From: a virus
Virus record (IMG/VR): IMGVR_UViG_3300032291_003205
Span: 1-64,000 of that record
Reading direction: 5' to 3' (one strand)
Length of the DNA: 64,000 nt
This document shows positions 33,236-42,585 of the stretch, in pieces. Position numbers and translations under genes: made by a program. The number at the start of each line of letters is the position of its first letter. Position 1 is the stretch's first letter. The notes under the pieces are model-generated. The model did not search any database, had not been told where the DNA came from, and saw only the letters and a list, made by a program, of their open reading frames with translations.

Positions 33236-35761
33236 ATGGCTAGTCTACTCAACAATGCTTCACTCTTATTAAATCCTGCGGGTAGTATAATTGCTTACGA
33301 GGAGGATAAAATATTTTCTGTGTTACCATCAAATGGTACCGGTGATTTTACTTTTTCAGGAGGTGATGGAGGTACTAGAGTAAATCAACAAGGGTATATT
33401 GAACAGACACCTGCTAACTTTATGCTTAACAGTGGTACTACTTGGACTCCTTTTAATGTTACAGTTACTACAGGTGTAACTGATCCTGTAGGTGGTACGG
33501 GAGCTTATACTATAGGTAGTATAGCTTCTGGAAATATTACTGATTATGGTAATAAAGGAAGTAATACTATGTCTCTTCCTGCAGGTACTGTTATTACTTT
33601 TTCAATTTCTATGAAAGGTTCAGGTACTATTGCTACTTACCTTGAAAGAGCATTAGCTGGTACTTATTGGTTTGATGTTAAAACTCATACTTTAAGCAGT
33701 GAATGGCAGGTATTTACCCACACTTATACAGTTCCTACAGATGCTAGTGGTGTTGGAGTTTATGTAGGTAATGCTACAGGAACAACCGCTACATCTGTTG
33801 ATATAGCATTTCCAATGTTAAATTATGGCTCAACAGCTAAACCATACCAACCAACAACAGACCGCTTAAATTATCCTCGTATAACTTATCAAAATGGTAG
33901 AGGTGCTTTATTACAAGAACCACAGAGAACAAATGTAACAACTAATAGCCAAACTATAAGTGCAGGTACCGGTACTACTGTTTCTTTGGATAGTGGAATA
34001 TCTCCTGATGGAACTCAAAACGCTGATAAACTTATAGAAGATACAAGTACAGGAACTCATATAACAACATTTGGAGGTTCTTTAGGTGGTTCTGTAGATT
34101 CAAGTACTTTTTGTGTTAGTATCTTTGCTAAAGCTGCTGGTAGAACACGTTTCATAATATTCGACAATAATCAGGGTGCAGGTGCTGCTATAAATGTTTT
34201 TGATTTAGGTAATGGTACAAAAATTAGTGGGAATGGAACTATTGAAAATTATGGAAACGGGTGGTATAGGTGTATTATTTTTCCATCAAAAACTGATAAT
34301 ACAACAGCTAATATACAAATTAGATTAATAAATACAGGAACAAATGATAGTTACACTGGAGATGGATCTAGCGGTATCTTTTTTTGGGGTAAACAAATCG
34401 AAGTAGGTGAATTTCCAACCTCATACATCCCAACAACATCAGCAACAGTAACTAGACCTATAGACCAATTCTTTAAAAATGATTCACCAGCTTTAAGTAC
34501 TACTAGTTGGACATTTTATATGTCTGGAGTTAATATAGGAAAAAATCAAAATTCTAGTGGGAATCCTATTGATGCTGTAAACTGGAGTTTTGATAGTGGT
34601 GCTGGTCCTTATGGGGCAAACTCAATACATAACTACAATAATACAGTGTATTATTATGATACTGTTAATGGGGCAGCATTTTTAGGGGCAATTGGTAGTA
34701 CAACTACAAAATTTGCAGTTACTAAAAACGGAACTACATTTAAATTTTTTAGAGATGGAGTTTTAACTACAACAAGTACACTTTCTTTAGCAAGTAATGT
34801 TTGGGATTCATTTAGAATGTATGGTGATGTAGATGGCCAAGGCCAAGCATTTTCAAATAACCCATCTACATTAGCTATTTTACCCTCAGCTTTATCAGAT
34901 TCAGATGCACAATCACTAACCACAGTCCGCTCAGGTTCAGGTGGTAACATCTCATACTACGGACCATACACAATCCATACATTCACAGGCTCAGCAACAT
35001 TCACTCCTTCATTTACAGGTCCTGTAGAGGTACTTGTTGTTGCTGGAGGTGGTGGAGGAGGTTCTGGTTTTAATAGATCTGCCTGTGGTGGTGGAGGTGG
35101 TGCTGGAGGTTTACTTTATGCTTCATCCTATGGTGTATCTGCTGGTACTGGAATAACTGTCACTATTGGTGCCGGTGGTGCTGGTGGACCTGCAGGTACA
35201 GGAAGCCCTACAGGAGATGGTTCTAATGGCTCTAATTCAATATTTGGAGGATTAACATCTATTGGTGGTGGTGGAGGTACTACTTATTTTGATACTAATG
35301 GTAAAAATGGAGGTTCTGGAGGTGGAGCTGGAGGTGCTGGTGGTTATACTCCAGTAGGCGGACAAGGAATACCAGGCCAAGGAAATAATGGCGGAAACCA
35401 AGTTGGTTCAGGACAAAGTACAGACACTACATCTTGTGGAGGTGGTGGAGGTGCTGGAGCTGTAGGAGCAAACGGAGTTACCTCTCAAAGAGGAGGTAAT
35501 GGTGGTATTGGTCTACCTTACTATATTTCAGGATTTTCTACTTATTATGCTGGTGGTGGTGGTGGAGGTGCTTCACAAGTAGGTGGTGGATTTGGAGGTC
35601 TTGGTGGTGGAGCCAATGGAGGTAATTTAGATAGTAATGGATCTAGTGGTGTTAATTATACAGGTGGAGGCGGAGGCGGAGCTAGTTCAGGGGTTGGAGT
35701 AGCAGCAACAGCAGGTGGTACAGGAGGTTCAGGTATAGTAATAGTACGTTATTTAACTTAA
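33236..35761 (+). CDS. Tail adhesin with C-terminal glycine-rich domain
   Basis: An 841-residue protein. The N-terminal 200 residues and region 200-400 are beta-sandwich-like (LNYPRITYQNGRGALLQEPQ, WGKQIEVGEFPTSYIP), with a LamG-like section ending WTFYMSG (about 420-560). From about residue 575 a YTIHTFTGSATFTPS strand leads into VEVLVVAGGGGGGSG and a Gly-rich domain to GSGIVIVRYLT. Such Gly-rich ends are used by phage receptor-binding tips. This is the first of five related proteins. Confidence 0.8.
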   Translation: MASLLNNASLLLNPAGSIIAYEEDKIFSVLPSNGTGDFTFSGGDGGTRVNQQGYIEQTPANFMLNSGTTWTPFNVTVTTGVTDPVGGTGAYTIGSIASGNITDYGNKGSNTMSLPAGTVITFSISMKGSGTIATYLERALAGTYWFDVKTHTLSSEWQVFTHTYTVPTDASGVGVYVGNATGTTATSVDIAFPMLNYGSTAKPYQPTTDRLNYPRITYQNGRGALLQEPQRTNVTTNSQTISAGTGTTVSLDSGISPDGTQNADKLIEDTSTGTHITTFGGSLGGSVDSSTFCVSIFAKAAGRTRFIIFDNNQGAGAAINVFDLGNGTKISGNGTIENYGNGWYRCIIFPSKTDNTTANIQIRLINTGTNDSYTGDGSSGIFFWGKQIEVGEFPTSYIPTTSATVTRPIDQFFKNDSPALSTTSWTFYMSGVNIGKNQNSSGNPIDAVNWSFDSGAGPYGANSIHNYNNTVYYYDTVNGAAFLGAIGSTTTKFAVTKNGTTFKFFRDGVLTTTSTLSLASNVWDSFRMYGDVDGQGQAFSNNPSTLAILPSALSDSDAQSLTTVRSGSGGNISYYGPYTIHTFTGSATFTPSFTGPVEVLVVAGGGGGGSGFNRSACGGGGGAGGLLYASSYGVSAGTGITVTIGAGGAGGPAGTGSPTGDGSNGSNSIFGGLTSIGGGGGTTYFDTNGKNGGSGGGAGGAGGYTPVGGQGIPGQGNNGGNQVGSGQSTDTTSCGGGGGAGAVGANGVTSQRGGNGGIGLPYYISGFSTYYAGGGGGGASQVGGGFGGLGGGANGGNLDSNGSSGVNYTGGGGGGASSGVGVAATAGGTGGSGIVIVRYLT

Positions 35762-35762
35762 T

Positions 35763-35963
35763 ATGGATATAATAGAACAATATTTAGGGTTATGGGGTGT
35801 AGATGTAGCAGTTAAAAAATTACGTCCACATGCTCAATTTGAACTTTACAATACAACATTTACTAAGTGGGTTGATCCTACAGGAACACAACCTCCTACT
35901 TGGGAAGAAATAAACAAACAAATAGAAAAAGATAAAGAATTATGTCATACTTTGCACACATAA
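35763..35963 (+). CDS. Small tail-associated protein, 66 aa
   Basis: A 66-residue protein. WGVDVAVKKLRPHAQF, TPGTQPPTWEEINKQ-like end (PTGTQPPTWEEI) resembles small proteins encoded beside tail-fibre genes of marine phages. It overlaps the next gene. Possibly a fibre chaperone or assembly factor. Confidence 0.5.
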   Translation: MDIIEQYLGLWGVDVAVKKLRPHAQFELYNTTFTKWVDPTGTQPPTWEEINKQIEKDKELCHTLHT

Positions 35964-36280
35964 ACGAAAACAGTGTTGTTACTACCGTTATAGTAGCAAC
36001 TCAAGAATTTATTAATACAGGTAGTGAAGGCGATCCTGCTAGTTGGATAGAGACATCTATAGACGGTAGTTTCCGCAAACAATATGCGGGTATAGGTTAT
36101 ACCTATGATGCTGAAGCAAATGTATTTATATGTCCTCAACCTTACCCATCTTGGGTTTTAGATTCAAATTATGATTGGGTTGCTCCTGTACCTTATCCTC
36201 AAGATGGTAAGTGTTATGTGTGGGATGAGACAATTATTAACTGGGTAGAAGTACCTTGTATGCCAACTGGATCAATTTAA
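35942..36280 (+). CDS. Tail-fibre-associated protein, 112 aa
   Basis: A 112-residue protein. SYFAHINENSVVTTVIVATQE, RKQYAGIGYTYDAEANVFICPQPYPSW and a terminal YVWDETIINWVEV match a family found repeatedly beside tail fibres of T4-like cyanophages and marine phages. Function is not established. It overlaps its predecessor by 22 bases. Confidence 0.65.
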   Translation: MSYFAHINENSVVTTVIVATQEFINTGSEGDPASWIETSIDGSFRKQYAGIGYTYDAEANVFICPQPYPSWVLDSNYDWVAPVPYPQDGKCYVWDETIINWVEVPCMPTGSI

Positions 36281-36281
36281 T

Positions 36282-36671
36282 ATGCATAACTACCAATATA
36301 GAAAATATATGATGAGTGATTTATCTCTATTAAATGAGATAACTCAAAGTTATACTAACCCTATTACAGAGGAAACTAGTTTTACTTACACTCAAACAGT
36401 TTATGTTATGGGTCCAATTTGTGAACAATGGGTAACAGGTAGTTCTCCTATGGGAATGCCTATTATGTCTTGTTCTTTATATTCTACAGCCTCAGCGGTA
36501 GATATTTTATGGGATCAAGAACCACTACCTAATTTTAGCTCAAGTGAGGTATGGCCTTTTCCAGGTACAGAATTAACTACATTTGGTAATGCAATGCCTA
36601 TTTACCAAAAAGACTATTGTGAGCGTTTTTATTGTCCTACAGGTTCAGGTCCAATACCTCCACCTCTTTAA
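36282..36671 (+). CDS. Tail-region protein with Pro-rich end, 129 aa
   Basis: A 129-residue protein (NYQYRKYMMSDLSLLNEITQ, ending PTGSGPIPPPL). It is part of the adhesin block, and the end resembles the PMPTGSI and FPTGSIG ends of the 35942 and 39978 proteins. Function unknown. Confidence 0.55.
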   Translation: MHNYQYRKYMMSDLSLLNEITQSYTNPITEETSFTYTQTVYVMGPICEQWVTGSSPMGMPIMSCSLYSTASAVDILWDQEPLPNFSSSEVWPFPGTELTTFGNAMPIYQKDYCERFYCPTGSGPIPPPL

Positions 36672-36683
36672 TATTTATAATAA
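36671..36683 (+). promoter_or_regulatory. ATATTTATAATAA motif, candidate late promoter
   Basis: Motif 6 bases before the LamG adhesin start at 36690; the preceding stop overlaps it. Confidence 0.5.
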
Positions 36684-36689
36684 ACTAAT

Positions 36690-38402
36690 ATGCCAAATCC
36701 AGTTGCTGTTAATGATCTAAGTCCTATATCTGGGAGCTTACAAACCTCTAGGATAAGTTATGCTGTAGATACAGCAGGTAAAGATTATGGTCAAGACTAC
36801 AACGGTACAACTTGGTACTCAGATATTCCACAAAATGGAAGTCAATATACAATTATTTCAGATAATTATACAGCTAACTATTATGTATCTCGTTCAAATG
36901 CCGAAGGTGCTTATGTTGAAGGTGGTTTACCAGCAGTAGATGAATATTCTGCTCCTGTGTTTTGGTTAACAGCAGGTACTTCAAGTTTAGATATTATAAC
37001 TATTGTAAATGGTTTACCTGATAGAAGAGGACAAATACCATTTAACTCTGGTTCTCAAGCATTAAATTGGGTTGCCTCAAGTAGTAATTATTTTGCTGTT
37101 GGACCTCCATATGAACAAATTGATGCTGATTCTTTAAAATTATATTTAAATGCAGGTCAAATTATTTCTTATCCAACTACAGCTTCTACTTGGTATGATA
37201 TAAGTGGATATAGTTCAAAAGGTACATTAATAAATAGTCCTGCATTTAATTCAAATGGTTGGATTGATTTTGATGGTACTGACGATTATGTTAATTTTTT
37301 CAATAATAGTCTTTTAAATATAGGTACTAGCAATTTTTCCCAAACAGTTACTTTTTTAATCAACTCAGTTACAAGTGGTCAAAGAATAACTTTTAAAAGA
37401 CTAGGAGGTTTAGGATATGGGTATTCTATGTTTATAGATGGAACCGGGGCACTTGGATTTGAAATTCTTACACCATCTACTTCTATTACTGCTTACGGTG
37501 GATACCCTTCAACAGGAAGATGGCATCAAGCAACATTTTCATTAAATAGATCAGGAAATGGTATTTTATATCTTGATGGGGTTGCAAGTACTCCTGTAAG
37601 TTTTAGTTCATTAGTTGGGTTAGATATTTCTAATAATGAGGATTTTTGTTTAGCAGCAGTAAGTCCTGCTATTGGTGGAGGTGCTTATTTAAATGGAGAT
37701 TTAGCTACAGTAGCTTCATATGCCAAACAATTATCAGCAGCAGAAGTAGCTCAAAACTACTACGGTGGTCCAATTGTAACAGGTAGTTTATTATTTGCTA
37801 TAGATGCAGGTAATTTAGTATCATACCCTAAATCAGGAACAGCAGTCTACACATTAACAGGAAGTGTTAACGGTACTTTAACAAACGGACCAACATTTAA
37901 TCCTACTTTTGATGGGTGTTGGAATTTTGATGGTACAGACGACTATATTCTACTAGGCTCAAGTATTACTCCAGGAAACGGTAACTGGACATTATCAGCA
38001 TGGGTAAGAGGATTTGGAGGAGTAGTAGGTAATACATCAGGAGGTCCTGTAGCTAGTGGTTTTGGGATATTTAGTACCGGAGGTAATTATAAAATTTTTT
38101 ATGCTAACTATGATGGCTCTTGGAATTATAATTACGGAAATACTACTTTAAATCCTAATGAGTGGTATTTTTTAACTTGGGTAAACTATACAGGAAATAC
38201 TATGAAAATGTATGTTAATGGGATAGCAGACTCATCAGTATTTAACTCTCTTACCTCTAATGGTGGGCCTGTTGATGCTGTAGGAGGAACACAAGGAACA
38301 CCTGGAGGGACATTTAATGGAAATATAGCATCAGTTCAGTGGAACATAGGTACTGCTTTTACTGATGCTCAAGTCTTACAAAACTATAACGCAACAAAAT
38401 AA
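36690..38402 (+). CDS. Tail adhesin with two LamG-like domains
   Basis: A 570-residue protein. N-terminal module (about 1-145: PNPVAVNDLSPISGSLQ...) is homologous to the starts of the 40264 and 42585 proteins. Two concanavalin/LamG-like domains follow, with WYDISGY, DFDGTDDYV and DGTDDYI signatures near residues 170-350 and 360-560. LamG domains bind glycans, so it likely binds the host surface. It ends QNYNATK, a motif repeated in the paralogues. Confidence 0.85.
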   Translation: MPNPVAVNDLSPISGSLQTSRISYAVDTAGKDYGQDYNGTTWYSDIPQNGSQYTIISDNYTANYYVSRSNAEGAYVEGGLPAVDEYSAPVFWLTAGTSSLDIITIVNGLPDRRGQIPFNSGSQALNWVASSSNYFAVGPPYEQIDADSLKLYLNAGQIISYPTTASTWYDISGYSSKGTLINSPAFNSNGWIDFDGTDDYVNFFNNSLLNIGTSNFSQTVTFLINSVTSGQRITFKRLGGLGYGYSMFIDGTGALGFEILTPSTSITAYGGYPSTGRWHQATFSLNRSGNGILYLDGVASTPVSFSSLVGLDISNNEDFCLAAVSPAIGGGAYLNGDLATVASYAKQLSAAEVAQNYYGGPIVTGSLLFAIDAGNLVSYPKSGTAVYTLTGSVNGTLTNGPTFNPTFDGCWNFDGTDDYILLGSSITPGNGNWTLSAWVRGFGGVVGNTSGGPVASGFGIFSTGGNYKIFYANYDGSWNYNYGNTTLNPNEWYFLTWVNYTGNTMKMYVNGIADSSVFNSLTSNGGPVDAVGGTQGTPGGTFNGNIASVQWNIGTAFTDAQVLQNYNATK

Positions 38403-39955
38403 TGAGTAGATTCGAAGGTCCACAAGGTATAATAACAAATGGTTTAGTATTAAACCTAGATGCAGGCGATCCGGATTCATACACTCGCTCACAACCTCCA
38501 TATGTTGAGGTATTAGTTGTTGCTGGTGGTGGTGGAGGTGGAACATATGCAGCCGGAGCTGGAGGCGGAGCAGGAGGTGTAATATACAACAGTGCATACC
38601 AACTAACATCAGCTGCTGCTGTTACTGTTACTGTAGGTGCTGGAGGAAATGGGGGTGTGTGGAGTGTTAGTAATTCTACCCAAGGATCTAATAGTGTATT
38701 TGGTTCATTAACTGCTGTCGGTGGAGGATATGGAGGAACAGGTTGGATTACCCAAGCTGGAGGTAATGGCGGCTCTGGTGGTGGTGGTGGAGGGTATGAT
38801 GGAAGTAACGGCACATTTACTGTTGCTGGTGGTACAGGTACAGCAGGTCAAGGATTTAACGGAGGTTTAGGTAGAGGCATTAGTGGAAACAGAGGAGCAG
38901 GAGGTGGTGGAGGTGGAGCAAGTACTCAAGGTGGAGACTCTACTACAAACTCTGGAGGTAATGGTGCTAATGGCTTAGCATTTTCAATATCAGGTACATC
39001 AACATACTATGGTGGAGGTGGAGGTGGAGGTGATTACGGTTCTGCTAATGGAGGTCAAGGCGGTTTAGGTGGTGGAGGAAACGTTAGTGGTGGCAATAGC
39101 AGTGGAATACCAGGATACCCCGGTACAGCAAACACTGGTGGTGGAGGTGGTGGTTCTAGAAGCGCTACCTCAGATAGTTGGAATGGGGGTAATGGTGGTT
39201 CAGGCATCATCATAGTACGTTACCCAGGCCTACCAGCAGCAACCGGAGGTACAATTACATATGTAAACGGATACACAATCCATACATTTACCTCTAGTGG
39301 AACATTTACTCCATTTTTATGGAATGATGTGAGTGGGAATGGAAAAAATGCTACTTTTACAAATGGTGTTCCTAGTGATAGTTATGTAAACTACATTAAA
39401 GGAGGTTATATGAGTGGTTTTTCCACTGATGATTATTGGAATGTAGGAAATACTCCTTACGGAGTAATACCAACTGGAACTTCTACTAGAACAATATTTA
39501 CTGCTTTTAGAACCCCTACCACTCTAAACTCAAACATTTATTACCATATATTTCATTACGGAACAGCTAATACTGACAATGCTTTTGGCTTAGCTATATA
39601 TGGTAATTTACTCAATAATCACACATGGGCTGGTAATTCTAATTTTTCTAATTTTACCTTAAGTGCTGATACTGATTATATAGTAGCTGTAAGATTTAAT
39701 AATAGTAATTCTCCTAGAAATAATTTCTTTATAAATGGAACTTTTGGAACTACAGGATTTGGCCAAGGCAAAACAGCAGATTATGCTATTAGTACAGGAA
39801 CTAGTAATGAACCTAGAGTTGGGATGCGTATTGATTCCCCAACAGAAGGTCTAAATAACGGTAGAGTGTATGCTCTATATATCTATAATAGTTATTTATC
39901 AGATGCTGAAATTACTCAGAATTACAATGCTTTAAGGCCAAGGATAGGAATTTAA
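38402..39955 (+). CDS. Tail adhesin with glycine-rich insert inside a LamG domain
   Basis: A 517-residue protein. It begins with the LamG start GLVLNLDAGDPDSYTRS (about 15-32), then VEVLVVAGGGGGG opens a Gly-rich section (about 37-280), then YTIHTFTSSGTFTPF, and the LamG fold resumes with WNDVSGNGKNATFTNG to residue 517. So the Gly-rich block is placed inside the LamG domain, and in permuted order relative to the 33236 protein. Confidence 0.75.
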   Translation: MSRFEGPQGIITNGLVLNLDAGDPDSYTRSQPPYVEVLVVAGGGGGGTYAAGAGGGAGGVIYNSAYQLTSAAAVTVTVGAGGNGGVWSVSNSTQGSNSVFGSLTAVGGGYGGTGWITQAGGNGGSGGGGGGYDGSNGTFTVAGGTGTAGQGFNGGLGRGISGNRGAGGGGGGASTQGGDSTTNSGGNGANGLAFSISGTSTYYGGGGGGGDYGSANGGQGGLGGGGNVSGGNSSGIPGYPGTANTGGGGGGSRSATSDSWNGGNGGSGIIIVRYPGLPAATGGTITYVNGYTIHTFTSSGTFTPFLWNDVSGNGKNATFTNGVPSDSYVNYIKGGYMSGFSTDDYWNVGNTPYGVIPTGTSTRTIFTAFRTPTTLNSNIYYHIFHYGTANTDNAFGLAIYGNLLNNHTWAGNSNFSNFTLSADTDYIVAVRFNNSNSPRNNFFINGTFGTTGFGQGKTADYAISTGTSNEPRVGMRIDSPTEGLNNGRVYALYIYNSYLSDAEITQNYNALRPRIGI

Positions 39956-39958
39956 TTA

Positions 39959-39971
39959 ATATTTATAATAA
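39959..39971 (+). promoter_or_regulatory. ATATTTATAATAA motif, candidate late promoter
   Basis: Motif 6 bases before the 39978 gene. Present at the start of most independent units of the adhesin block. Confidence 0.5.
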
Positions 39972-39977
39972 AATAAT

Positions 39978-40259
39978 ATGACAACACAAGAAGAGTATAT
40001 TAACAGACGTTTTGTAATTTTCAACGTTACAGAACTCCCCCTTATTGACTTTAATCAAGTCTACGAAACCTCAATTGACACAGTCCGTAAATCAGTTGAT
40101 GGAACTCAAACATTTGTAAAATACGATATACCAGAACCTTCATCAGTTACTGCTTTAACTACAAAATCTATAGAATACACATATGATGAGATTTTGCAAA
40201 TTTTAGCTACACCAGAGTGGACAAACCCAGAACCATTCCCAACCGGTTCAATAGGTTAA
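39978..40259 (+). CDS. Small tail-region protein, 93 aa
   Basis: A 93-residue protein (RRFVIFNVTELPLIDFNQV) ending PEPFPTGSIG like the 35942 and 36282 proteins. The shared ends suggest that small tail-associated proteins precede each adhesin and may aid assembly. Confidence 0.55.
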   Translation: MTTQEEYINRRFVIFNVTELPLIDFNQVYETSIDTVRKSVDGTQTFVKYDIPEPSSVTALTTKSIEYTYDEILQILATPEWTNPEPFPTGSIG

Positions 40260-40263
40260 TTGA

Positions 40264-42585
40264 ATGTCTAGGCCTATAGCATATAATGCTTCGGGTCCTT
40301 TGTCTGGTAGTATTAGAGGAGGATCTGTTAATTACACTGTAGATAGTGGTAATAGGGATTATACTACCTTTGCCTCTAAAAAATGGGTACCATCAGCAGA
40401 TGGGGTTGCCCCAATTGTATTTGTAACAGATACTTATACTCAAGGGTTTGAACTTAATCCTAGTTTAGCTGTACCTTTATTTTTTTCATGTAATGGAACA
40501 GGTTCAGCAGCTATTTTATACACGGCAAATCGTATACCGGGTTCACCAGGTAATTATAGTGATGCAAATGTTGCCTTAAATGATTTAATAAATGCTAGAG
40601 GTTATTTTATTTTAGAATCAAATGATCCGTTTGAAGGAATAGATGCTGATGGGTTGGCTTTAGATTTAGATGCTGCTAAAATGTCTTCTTATCCTCAAGT
40701 AGGTACTAACTGGCGTGATTTAAGTGGTAATGGGAATACAGGAGCTTTAACTAATGGACCAACTTGGAATTCAAATGGGTGGTTTGATTTTGATGGGATT
40801 GATGATTATGGTTTAGCCAGTAGAACACCATCTATCTCTCCTACTTCCGGGATTACCCAAGAAGCTTTAGTAAATTTTGATGCCGATAGTGCAGTTATAA
40901 TAGGATTACAGTATGGAGCTAGTTCAGATAACTCTTATGCTTTTTGGAGAGATGGTGCTAATTGGAATGGTCTAGTTAAAACATCCAGCGGAACTCAAGT
41001 TATACAATATAATCAAGTATTAACTACTGGAAGATGGATTCATTTTTTACATACCTATAGTGGTTCAACTCAATATCTGTATGTAAATGGAACTCAAGTT
41101 GCCTCATCCGGAGTATCTGGTGGTGATATTATATATGATTCTAATAATAATGTAGTAGTAATTGGAGGTGATTTTAACTCAGGATATAATGCTGGATTAG
41201 CCCTACCTCTCAATGGTAAATTAGCCAAAGTAGGTATATACAGTAAAGGATTATCTCAAACAGAAATTAATCAAAACTACTTCGGTTCACCAATAGTCAC
41301 AGACGGTCTAGTATTTGCTGTTGATGCTAATAATATAGTATCATATCCTAAATCAGGAACAGCATGGTATAATTTAACTGGTAGTGTAGGTACAGGTACA
41401 TTAACTAACGGACCTACATTTAACATAAATAATGGTGGTTCTATTAGATTTGATGGAGTTGATGATTTTGTAAATATCCCATATAATTCTTCTTTAGATA
41501 TTCCAACTGCTATTACTGTTGAAGTATGGGTAAAATATGCTTCTCAAGGAGAAATCGGTAGTGGTGGAAGAACATACTCCGTACTTAGTTATAAAGGATA
41601 TCCATGGACATGGTTATTAGAGGATATAAGTGGACAATTTAATTTTAGAATTTCAACAACATCCGATGGAGATAGTCGTCTTGATTCTAATTACTATCAT
41701 GGGGTTGAACGTTGGGATCATGTAGCTTGTACTTATAACGGCTCAACTCAATCTATTTATGTAAATGGAATTTTACAAAACAGTAAAAGTTTAACAGGAA
41801 CTATTATTACAAGTGGAACCACAATTGAATTAGGAACATATGGTACAGGTGATTACAGTTTTAATGGATGGTTAGCCAATCACAGAGTATACAACAGAGC
41901 ACTCTCAGCCGCCGAAGTTCAACAAAACTACCAAGCCGAACAATACAGATTTGAAACACCAGCAGGCCCAGCAACAAATGGATTATTATTATATTGGGAT
42001 GCAGGTAATTTAGATTCCTACCCAGGAACAGGTACTACAATTTATGATTTATCAGGAAATGGCAATAATGGTACTTTAGTAAATGGAGTAGGATATAATC
42101 AAACAAATGGTGGTGTATTAACTTTTGATGGTGTAGATGATGGTGTGTATTTAACCTCACTAAATTTATCAAGTACTAATAATACAGTAATGGGTGCTGC
42201 TCGTTATACAGGTACTACTCCTCATGGAAGGATGATTAGTGCTTATAATAACAACTGGTTAATTGGGTGTTGGAATAACTCAACTGAAAATTATTATGCT
42301 CAAGGTTGGGTATCACCGGTTCAAAATGGAGCTAATGATACTAATTGGAGAATAGTAACTGCTTTAGGAGATGTAGGAGCTGATAGTTATACTTCATATA
42401 TAAATAATACCCTTTCAGCTGGCCCTAATAATGGTGGATCACAAGGACCTGATGGTATTTTCATTAGTCCATCATCTGAACCAAGTACAGGCCAATTTAG
42501 TTTCTTATTAGTGTACAACAGAGTACTTACCGCAGCAGAAATGACTCAAAACTACAATTACTTTAAAGGAAGATTCGGACTCTAA
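40264..42585 (+). CDS. Tail adhesin with three LamG-like domains
   Basis: A 773-residue protein. N-terminal module (about 1-130, SRPIAYNASGPLSGSIR) is homologous to the 36690 and 42585 proteins. Three LamG-like domains follow, with NWRDLSGNGNTGAL (about 150), WYNLTGSVGTGTL (about 377) and IYDLSGNGNNGTL (about 590), each with FDGxDD. The units repeat near-identical motifs, suggesting domain duplication and recombination with neighbours. Confidence 0.85.
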   Translation: MSRPIAYNASGPLSGSIRGGSVNYTVDSGNRDYTTFASKKWVPSADGVAPIVFVTDTYTQGFELNPSLAVPLFFSCNGTGSAAILYTANRIPGSPGNYSDANVALNDLINARGYFILESNDPFEGIDADGLALDLDAAKMSSYPQVGTNWRDLSGNGNTGALTNGPTWNSNGWFDFDGIDDYGLASRTPSISPTSGITQEALVNFDADSAVIIGLQYGASSDNSYAFWRDGANWNGLVKTSSGTQVIQYNQVLTTGRWIHFLHTYSGSTQYLYVNGTQVASSGVSGGDIIYDSNNNVVVIGGDFNSGYNAGLALPLNGKLAKVGIYSKGLSQTEINQNYFGSPIVTDGLVFAVDANNIVSYPKSGTAWYNLTGSVGTGTLTNGPTFNINNGGSIRFDGVDDFVNIPYNSSLDIPTAITVEVWVKYASQGEIGSGGRTYSVLSYKGYPWTWLLEDISGQFNFRISTTSDGDSRLDSNYYHGVERWDHVACTYNGSTQSIYVNGILQNSKSLTGTIITSGTTIELGTYGTGDYSFNGWLANHRVYNRALSAAEVQQNYQAEQYRFETPAGPATNGLLLYWDAGNLDSYPGTGTTIYDLSGNGNNGTLVNGVGYNQTNGGVLTFDGVDDGVYLTSLNLSSTNNTVMGAARYTGTTPHGRMISAYNNNWLIGCWNNSTENYYAQGWVSPVQNGANDTNWRIVTALGDVGADSYTSYINNTLSAGPNNGGSQGPDGIFISPSSEPSTGQFSFLLVYNRVLTAAEMTQNYNYFKGRFGL

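Noticed and set aside
38359-38814. Proline-rich minus-strand reading frame opposite the glycine-rich adhesin region
   Set aside because: Gly codons GGN read as Pro-rich on the opposite strand. It has no start context and lies wholly inside a well-supported gene.
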